A DNA stretch of 64,000 bases, taken from assembly GCF_022539505.1 (NCBI RefSeq), contig NC_061510.1, positions 392,938,249-393,002,248 of the forward strand. Direction: 5' to 3'. Every line of letters begins with the position of its first letter. Position 1 is the stretch's first letter. The notes beneath the pieces were generated by a model, which was not told where the DNA came from, searched no databases, and was given only the letters and a program-made list of their open reading frames with translations. This document shows positions 56,021 through 64,000 of this stretch, in pieces. This DNA is from Lolium rigidum. Lineage: Eukaryota > Streptophyta > Magnoliopsida > Poales > Poaceae. A program made the position numbers and the translations under genes.

Positions 56021-57522
56021 GTTAGCACGATGGTATCTATATGGTGTATGTTAGTGGAAGAACACTACCTCGCAACCTTACCGTGGTATGACAAGATTGG
56101 GGTGATCCAACAAAACCGAGAGTTAGAACAATTGTATCGGGCACTCACACAAAAGCACACGCAAAAGCTAGCAAATATGGTGTTAGGTGAGTGTGGTGGA
56201 AAGCCAAAAGACGAAATCCGAAATCAAGTGTATTGTCAAGAGTGGGTGAAATCCAAAAATTCAAATGTCAAAGCGATGATCACTATAAACACGGAAAAGA
56301 TGTGGAACACACACACGGGATAAGCGGGTTAGTGCAACCAAAAGTGAGCGGAAAAGTGTATGTAAGGGTGCTCGGTGTCACACTAACACAAGGAGAGGCA
56401 AAGCTTTGGTTGCCAACGGAGAGACAACTAGATTCACATGTAGCCTCTCTTCTCTTTTCTCTCTTTTGCTTAAAAGCTTTTTCTCTTTTGTATTTGGTGG
56501 CACTTGACACTCTTTTTGTATATGTATGGTGGTACTTGCACTCTTTTGCTCTTTTTTTTTTTTTTGTTTTCGCGGCTTTTTCTCGCACTATGTTAGCGTG
56601 AGCTCGCTCTTGCTATCTTGCCACACGAGTTTTGCTTATAAGCTTGACTCCACACTACACACACACCTCACAATCGGGGCCACGTGCAATGTCTCGCAAC
56701 ACTCAATAAGCAATGCTCGATAGGATAGATCGCAAAGAAGAGGGGTTACATGGGGAATGCAAGTTATACCTAAGATGTTAGGCGGTGATGAACACACAAC
56801 TTGCGATGAAGGCGGTGGTGTCAAGAGTACGATTGCAAGTCCGGGGTGCCGAGGATGTCGTCGCTTGCTTCAGAGCTGCGGGTTAGTTTCACAAACAAGG
56901 CACTCAAACCGGGACAAGCAAACACAAGTTAGCGGAAGAAAATGGTCAAACTAGCTTGGCGGTGGTGGCGGAGGTAAGCCGGTGGTGGGTGGTGTCGATG
57001 CTCTTGCGGTTGCGGCGGTGGTTATGGGGCCACGGTGGTGTGTACCGGTGGTTTGGGAGGGTGACGGAGCTTGCCGGTGGTGGAGAGGAGTGGTGGTGGT
57101 CGGCGGCGGAGGTGGGGGTGGTGGCGCCCGGTTGGCGGCCGGTTGAACCGGATTGGGGGACCGGGTTGTCCGGTTGGCGACCGGTCGGCCGGGTTCTGCG
57201 CCGGACGGTCCGGTCTGGGGGCCGGTTGACCGGGTTTCAACCGGGATTCGCGGTTTCTCTCTCCTGTTCTTCCCCAAACCAAACCAAATCGACCAAATCG
57301 AAGGGAAACGATGGAATTGGAGGCTAAAAGTTGGGGAAATAGTAGATCAAGCACAACAACACCGAATCCATGGACCAAAACCACTCAAAACGCAACGAAA
57401 TCGCAGATCCGTCCAAAGGCAAATTAGGGCTATTTTTGGGAAAATTTTTGGAAAATTTTTAGAGACTAAATTCGGTGGGTGGAGGGTCAAATCCGCGGAA
57501 ACCAAAGGCTGCTGATACCATA
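56021..57522 (-). other. E1 leader and primer region
   Basis: No supported gene. The primer region (minus strand TGGTATCAGC at about 57511-57520) lies two bases after the LTR remnant. Then come a CCGG-rich block (about 57125-57240), a CCACC-rich block and an A/T-rich part. It is the inverse of the E+ leader. Confidence 0.65.
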
Positions 57523-57567
57523 TGATGAGGTCTAAGACCCCGTTTGTGGCCCGATCTTGCGGTTGAA
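57523..57567 (-). repeat. Remnant of E1 5' LTR
   Basis: 45 bases matching the end of the 3' LTR (GACCTCATCA terminus); similarity stops at 57567. Confidence 0.75.
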
Positions 57568-57816
57568 GATCAAGGGAAAAGGTGGGAGGCGTGAGGAACG
57601 AAAAGGTGGAGAGAGAAGAAACCGCGAAACCCGGTTGAAGCCGGTCAACAACCCCGGAAGCAGCGCTCGGCCCAGCAATAACCGGCGAACCGGCCGTCAC
57701 GGTCCGGCCAGGCTTTCACTCCTCTTACAGGCTAACTTGCGCCTTTCCTGTGGCCCTAAACGCGGTCTGCTCTATCGGTATTGCTTTATGTTGCTACACG
57801 TATAGTGTGGGTAAAG
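57568..57816. other. Unassigned junction sequence between E1 and E2
   Basis: About 250 bases with CCGG motifs at 57630-57710 but no clear match to the LTRs or leaders here. No gene. Confidence 0.4.
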
Positions 57817-57849
57817 CGGCATCAAGCAAACACTCGTGTGCAAAATAAC

Positions 57850-58014
57850 TAGCGATAAACTCTTGCGAGCAAGTCTGTTTCCAGTGTGCAGCTGAATTGA
57901 CAACTCCGCTGTTAAGGCTTTCAAGTATTCTTTGTCTCCCCTTGTGTCGAATCAATAAATTGGGTTTTACTTCCCTCGAAGACTGTTGCGATCCCCTATA
58001 CTTGTGGGTCATCA
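57850..58014 (+). repeat. LTR 3'-end fragment within E2 leader
   Basis: Ends CTATACTTGTGGGTCATCA, identical to the end of solo LTR S1. The 5' part of this LTR is missing and no duplication was identified, so it may be a deletion product. Confidence 0.7.
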
Positions 58015-58238
58015 CCACTCTTGACAACAAACTTGATTTCGGATTTCGTCTTTTGGCTTTCCACCACACTCACCTAACATCATATTTGCTAGCTTTTGCG
58101 TGTGCTTTTGTGTGAGTGCCCGATACAATTGTTCTAACTCTCGGTTTGTTGGATCACCCCAATCTTGTCATACCACGGTAAGGTTGCGAGGTAGTGTTCT
58201 TCCACTAACATACACCATATAGATACCATCGTGCTAAC

Positions 58239-59941
58239 ATGTATAGCGACGAAGAAGATACGGAGGATTACACGGAGCACTTCGAGGAGGACTCCTCTTC
58301 AAGCACCGCGGATGTGGAGGAACATGTGGAGCTCTACTCCGACTATGGCTCCGAAAGCATCACCGACATCTCCGACATCGAGGAGCTCGACAACGACCAT
58401 GGCTCCCCAAGCATCATCGACATGGACGACATGGTGGAGCACCACCTTGAGGACGACTTCGACGAGCTCTACATCGACAATGGCTCATCAAGCATGGACG
58501 ACATGGTGGAGCAACGCCACGCCTACGACATCGACACCATGGCGGAGCCTCACCTAGTCACCTACTTGGCCAATGGAGCTACATATGAAGATAGAGGACC
58601 TCCACGATGTCACCATCATATGGATCATCAAGAGCGTCCCCATCATGAGCGTCATCGACACACTTCTCCGAGCTCCACAAGGCGCCACCATGAGAGTGCT
58701 TATGCACAAGATCGTCGACTTCAAGCACATCATGTGGAGCATCAAGAGCGTCCCCAACATGATCGTCATTGACACTCTTCTCCAAGCTCCACAAGGAGCC
58801 ACAAGCAACATGCCAAGCCACATGAGCTATCCTCTAGGCATGTCAAGGATCGTCATCGACATACACCTTCTCATGATCGTTGTCGACCACCACCGTCGCA
58901 TGGCTCCCATCGACATATGTCACCCCGTGATCATCGCCGACACAAGCCACCCCATGAGCGCCATCGACCAACATCTTCCATGGATCTTCGACGACACCAC
59001 TCAAGCCATGGTGATGATGCACGAAGACGAGATCCTCGACATGAAGACGACAAACACCATCATTTGGTGTCTACCACTCCGAGGATGGCAAGTGCACATC
59101 GCGCATACCTTCCTCATGAGGCGACCTCCACCTCTTGTGCCACCACCACAATGGCCTCGAGCTCGTCATATGCCTATGGACTCCGATGCTACAAGTGCAA
59201 GCAACAAGGCCACCCTCCACGGGAATGTCCCAATCTCCTATGTGAGGTATGCAAGGCCAAGGGTCACATGGCATGGCAATGCACATCGACGAGCACCGAC
59301 ATGCTCCACTTCGACGAGCTACAAGCCCAAGCCACCAAGAGGCCTACGGCGCCCCAACTTCAAGATGAAGACCTCCAAGGCCAACGCAAGGATGATGTCG
59401 ATCCGAGCCTAGCTCTCCACGACACTACGGCGCCACCGATGGAGGACGCCTTGGGAGGCGATGGAGTTGAGATGGTTGAGCATGGGAACTTCCCTTCAAC
59501 CAAGGAGGCGCATGGAGATGAGAAAGTCGAGCCTACTCCTATATGCTTGATCGATGAGTTGGTACCAATTCCATGTGAGCATGAGAGCCACTTAGCCCAC
59601 TTGAGTGACAGTGATAGTGAGTTGAGTGACTTCCACCCCATATGTGAGTTTGAGTGCATCTGTTTGGAGGACATGAGTGATACGCCAAGAGAGTTGAGAG
59701 AGGTAGATGATAGGTCCTTGGAGGACATTGCATTTGCTAACACATTAACCTCTCCCTCTATGGTGTCTTCTTATGTTGCACTAGGTTCCACGGAGGATGA
59801 GTTCCCGATAATGGAGACGATGTACATGGTGCATGAAGATGATGATATCTCACCATGCTTGCTCCAAGATGGACATGTCGACCACATGAATCCTCCTACT
59901 TCCACAACACCTACTTCAAATGAGTCGGCCGACAAAGGTAA
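58239..59941 (+). pseudogene. ORF1 of E2, gag-like, one nonsense codon and 3' truncation
   Basis: Starts MYSDEEDTEDYTEHFEED and follows E1 ORF1 without indel-induced frame loss. A TGA at 58770-58772 replaces the CGA (Arg) present in E1. The same frame is then open again, including both zinc knuckles (59191-59281), to the J insertion at 59942. The acidic N-terminus has fewer SDIEELDNDHGSPSI units than E1. Confidence 0.85.
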
Positions 59942-61410
59942 TGATGTCTACGGGTGCTTCTATTCTTGTAGACAGTGTTGGGCCTCCAAGAGCAGAGGTT
60001 TGTAGAACAGCAGCAAGTTTCCCTTAAGTGGATCACCCAAGGTTTATCAATATCAGGGAGGAAGAGGTCAAAGATATCCCTCTCATGCAACCCTGCAACC
60101 ACAAAGCAAGAAGTCTCTTGTGTCCCCAACACACCTAATAGGTGCACTAGTTCGGTGAAGAGATAGTGAAATACAGGTGGTATGAATAAGTATGAGCAAT
60201 AGTAACGCGGCAGAGTAACGCAAGTAAAACAAGTAAACAAGCAGCGATAGCGATATTTAGGAACAAGGCCTAGGGATTACACTTTCACTAGTGGACACTC
60301 TCAACATTGATCGCATAATAAATAACTCTTTCTCATATGTGCTACATACACTCTTTTGTTGGATGACAAACACCGGTCGTTGTGTAGGGCTACAAGAGCA
60401 CCTCAATGCCGGAGTTAACAAGCTCCACAACATTCGATGTTCATATTTAAATAACCTTAGAGCATAATAGATCATTGCAAAATAAACCAAGAACTAACAT
60501 AGCGCACACACTGTCCACATTACACTATGAAGGAGGAATAGATCACATCAATACTATCATAATGATAATTAACTCCACAATCTACAAGAGATCATGATCA
60601 TAGCCTACGACAAGAACCACACGATGCACACACTAGTCACCTTTACACCGTGCAGGAGGAATAGACTACTTTAATAACATCACATGAGTAGCACACAACT
60701 AGTAGCGATACAAAGCTCATCATATGGATCTCAATCATGTAAAGCAGCTCATGAGATCATTGTATTGAAGTACATAGGAGAGAGATTAACCACATAGCTA
60801 CCGGTACAGCCCCGAGCCTCGATGGAGAACTACTCCCTCCTCATGGGAGACAGCAGCGTTGATGAAGATGGCGGTGGTGTCGATGGAGGAGCCTTCCGGG
60901 GCACTTCCCCGTCCCGGCGGCGTGCCGGAACGGAGACTCCTGTCCCCCAGATCTTGGCTTCGCGATGGCGGCGGCTCTGGAAGGTTTCTCGTACCGTGGC
61001 TTTTCCGTATCGATGTTTTAGGTCAGGGACCTTTATATAGGCGAAGAGGCGGCGTCAGAAGGTCAACGAGGCGGTGACACCATAGGGGGGCGCGGCCCAG
61101 GCCCTGGCCGCGCCACCCTGTCGTCTGGGGCCCACAGGGCCCTCCTCTGGCGGCTCTCGGGTGTTCTGGAAGCTTCGTGGAAAAATAGGATGTTGGGCGT
61201 TGATTTCGTCCGATTCCGAGAATATTTCCTTACTAGGATTTACGGAACCAAAAACAGCGAGAAAACGAGGAACTGGCCCTTCGGCATCTCGTCAATAGGT
61301 TAGTTCCGGAAAACGCATAATAATGACATATAATGTGCATAAAACATGTAGATATCATCAATAATGTGGCATGGAACATAAGAAATTATCGATACGTCGG
61401 AGACGTATCA
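59942..61410 (-). repeat. 3' LTR of J
   Basis: 1,469 bases; minus strand opens TGATACGTCTCCGACGTATC and ends GTAGACATCA, as S2 and C do. Confidence 0.92.
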
Positions 61411-64000
61411 GCATCCCCAAGCTTAGTTTCTGCTCGTCTCGAGCGAGTAAACGATAACAAAGATAATTTCCGGAGTGGCATGCCATCATAACCTTGATCA
61501 TACTATTGTAAGCATATGTAATGAATGCAGCGATCAAAACAATGGTAATGACATGAGTAAACAACTGAATCATAAAGCAATGACTTTTCATGAATAGCAC
61601 TTTCAAGACAGGCATCAATAAGTCTTGCATAAGAGTTAACTCATAAAGCAATAATTTAAAGTAAAGACATTGAAGCAACACAAAGGAAGATTAAGTTTCA
61701 GCGGTTGCTTTCAACTTATAACATGTATATCTCATGGATAATTGTCAACATAGAGTAATATAACAAGTGCAATATGCAAGTATGTAGGAATCAATGCACG
61801 AGTTCACACAAGTGTTTGCTTCTTGAGGTGGAGAGAAATAGGTGAACTGACTCAACATAAAAGTAAAAAAGAATGGTCCTTCAAAGAGGAAAGCATCAAT
61901 TGCTATATTTGTGCTAGAGCTTTTATTTTGAAAACATGAAACAATTTTGTCAACGGTAGTAATAAAGCATATGAGTTATGTAAATTATATCTTACAAGTT
62001 GCAAGCCTCATGCATAGTATACTAATAGTGCCCGCACCTTGTCCTAATTAGCTTGGACTACCGGGATCATCGCAATACACATGTTTTAACCAAGTGTCAC
62101 AAAGGGGTACCTCCATGCCGCCCGTACAAAGGTCTAAGGAGAAAGCTCGCATTTTGGATTTCTCGCTTTTGATTATTCTCAACTTAGACATCCATACCGG
62201 GACAACATGGACAACAGATAATGGACTCCTCTTTAATGCGTAAGCATGTAGCAACAATTAGTGTTCTCATATGAGATTGAGGATATATGTCCAAAACTGA
62301 AACTTCCACCATGATTCATGGCTTTAGTTAGCGGCCCAATGTTCTTCTCTAACAATATGCATGCTCTAACCATTAAAGTGGTAGATCTCCCTTACTTCGG
62401 ACAAGACGGACATGCATAGCAACTCACATGATATTCAACAAAGAGTAGTTGATGGCGTCCCCGGAAAACATGGTTATCGCACAACAAGCAACTTAATAAG
62501 AGATAAAGTGCATAAGTACATATTCAATACCACAATAGTTTTTAAGCTATTTGTCCCATGAGCTATATATTGCAAAGGTGAAGAATGGAAATTTTAAAGG
62601 TAGCACTCAAGCAATTTACTTTGGAATGGCGGAGAAATACCATGTAGTAGGTAGGTATGGTGGACACAAATGGCATAGTGGTTGGCTCAAGGATTTGGAT
62701 GCATGAGAAGTATTCCCTCTCGATACAAGGTTTAGGCTAGCAAAGTTTATTTGAAACAAACACAAGGATGAACGGTGCAGCAAAACTCACATAAAAGACA
62801 TATTGTAAACATTATAAGACTCTACACCGTCTTCCTTGTTGTTCAAAACTCAATACTAGAAATTATCTAGACCTTAGAGAGACCAATTATGCAAACCAAA
62901 TTTTAGCAAGCTCTATGTATTTCTTCATTAATGGGTACAAAGTATATGATGCAAGAGCTTAAACATGAGCACAACAATTGCCAAGTATCAAATTATTCAA
63001 GACATTTTAGCAATTTACTACATGTATCATTTTCCAATTCCAACCATATAACAAATTAACGAAGAAGAAACTTCGCCATGAATACTATGAGTAGAGCCTA
63101 AGGACATACTTGTCCATATGCTACAGCGGAGCGTGTCTCTCTCCCACAAAGTGAATGCTAGGATCATTTTATTCAAACAAAACAAAAACAAAAACAAACC
63201 GACGCTCCAAGCAAAGCACATAAGATGTGGCCGAATAAAAATATAGTTTCAAGAGAAGGAACCTGATAATTTGTCGATGAAGAAGGGGATGCCTTGGGCA
63301 TCCCCAAGCTTAGATGTTTGAGTCTTCTTGAAATATGCAGGGGTAAACCACCGGGGCATCCCCAAGCTTAGAGCTTTCACTCTTCTTGATCATAGTATAT
63401 CATCCTCCTCTCTTGACCCTTGAAAACTTCCTCCACACCAAACTCGAAACAACTCATTAGAGGGTTAGTGCACAATAAAAATTAACATGTTCAGAGGTGA
63501 CACAATCATTCTTAACACTTCTGGACATTGCATAAAGCTACTGGACATTAATGGATCAAAGAAATTCATCCAACATAGCAAAAGAGGCAATGCGAAATAA
63601 AAGGCAGAATCTGTCAAAACAGAACAGTCCGTAAAGATGGATTTTATCGAGGCACCAGACTTGCTCAAATGAAAATGCCCAAATTGAATGAAAGTTGCGT
63701 ACATATCTGAGGATCATGCACGTAAATTGGCTTAATTTTCTGAGATATCTACAGGGAGGCAGGTCGAAATTCGTGACAGCAAAGAAATCTGAAACTGCGC
63801 AGTAATCCAAATCTAGTATTCACTTTACTATCAAAGACTTTACTTGGCACAACAAAGCACAAAACTAAGATAAGGAGAGGTTGCTACAGTAGTAACAACT
63901 TCCAAGACTCAAATATAAAATAGAGGTACTGTAGCAAAATAAACAGATGGGTTATCTCCCAAGAAGTTATTTCTTTATAGCCATTAAGATGGGCTCAGCA
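61411..64000 (-). other. J 3' noncoding region
   Basis: No supported gene. It carries three copies of CTAAGCTTGGGGATGC (minus strand) at 61411-61426, 63298-63313 and 63356-63371; the first is the polypurine tract next to the LTR. Confidence 0.78.

Larger units (their letters stand above)
51848..57567 (-). mobile_element. Element E1, two-ORF Gypsy-derived element (minus strand)
   Basis: Read on the minus strand: a 45-base remnant of the 5' LTR (57567-57523), primer region, leader of about 1.5 kb, ORF1 (gag-like with zinc knuckles), ORF2 (reverse-transcriptase-like, degenerate), polypurine tract and 3' LTR (52766-51848). It is inserted in F after CAAGT, but the matching duplication and the rest of F are missing on the other side, so a deletion or rearrangement followed. 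The family has no integrase or protease. Confidence 0.83.
57817..59941 (+). mobile_element. Element E2, 5'-truncated copy facing E1, cut by J
   Basis: Starts within the family leader, matching E1 near 56650 in inverse, is interrupted by an LTR fragment (57850-58014), resumes matching E1 56240-56021, and continues through ORF1 until J is inserted at 59942. Together E1 and E2 form a large inverted repeat. Confidence 0.82.
59942..64000 (-). mobile_element. Element J, 3' LTR and 3' region of a C-like Gypsy element
   Basis: Minus-strand element inserted in E2 ORF1 (presumed duplication GGTAA at 59937-59941). The 3' LTR is 59942-61410 and the internal sequence runs off the window. It is collinear with C 25692-28300, so the small ORF of C may lie just beyond position 64000. 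Confidence 0.87.

Noticed and set aside
1..64000. Host genes, tRNA, rRNA, CRISPR arrays, operons
   Set aside because: No multi-exon gene signal, no tRNA-like fold outside primer sites (which are only 18-base tRNA complements), no regularly spaced repeats with unique spacers; the sequence is a eukaryotic transposon block.

Overview
The window is a plant intergenic block built almost entirely of nested LTR retrotransposons. I found no cellular protein gene, tRNA or rRNA gene. A BARE-1/WIS/Angela-like Copia LTR, Gypsy LTRs opening TGATACGTC, and Tat/Retand-like Gypsy elements with antisense ORFs together point to a large-genome pooid grass (Triticeae, oat or ryegrass relatives); the species cannot be fixed from sequence alone. 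Two runs of exactly 100 N (11406-11505 and 42685-42784) are assembly gaps.

Layout. 1-1950: 5' end of a minus-strand Tat-like Gypsy element (L: LTR, PBS, broken gag). 1951-10826: 3' part of an old Gypsy element (A1) with a small acidic, hydrophobic-tailed ORF, split by a complete element K (2463-9664, target site duplication GAATC). 10827-13146: an LTR (A) shared between A1 and a second internal region (A2), itself carrying a minus-strand solo LTR S1 (TSD ATGCT). 13147-34940: A2, with a decayed gag-protease gene, interrupted by complete young element B (15772-23944, TSD GTAAG) and by solo LTR D (24513-34660, TSD CCCGC). D is split by minus-strand element C (24576-34174, TSD GGGGC). C is split by an Angela-like solo LTR (29036-32535, TSD AGATA). 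That LTR is split by solo LTR S2 (29563-31287, TSD GTCGT). The nest A2 > D > C > Angela LTR > S2 is therefore five levels deep and each of the four insertions is proven by its duplication.

34941-37177: 5' LTR and leader of a plus-strand element of family E, cut by element G (37178 to about 42647; LTR, duplicated primer-binding site, gag-protease with one frameshift), which runs into the second gap. 42785-46580: pieces of Tat-like elements (H1, I) with LTRs opening TGACGTGGGC and antisense ORF fragments. 46581-51847: a Copia element F (LTR plus gag-protease-integrase, many frameshifts, no reverse transcriptase). 51848-57567: minus-strand element E1, whose ORF1 is a gag-like protein with two zinc knuckles and whose ORF2 looks like a reverse-transcriptase-derived protein that lost the YxDD catalytic signature. 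57817-59941: a second, plus-strand copy E2 facing E1, giving a roughly 2 kb inverted repeat. 59942-64000: minus-strand 3' LTR and 3' region of element J, a relative of C.

How the parts relate. Most elements here cannot move on their own: B and G encode only gag and protease, C and A1 only the small hydrophobic ORF, K lost its pol, and family E has a catalytically unlikely RT remnant. They share LTR ends, a tRNA-Asp primer site (B, C, G) and repeated polypurine-like motifs with each other, so they presumably depended on enzymes supplied by other genomic copies.
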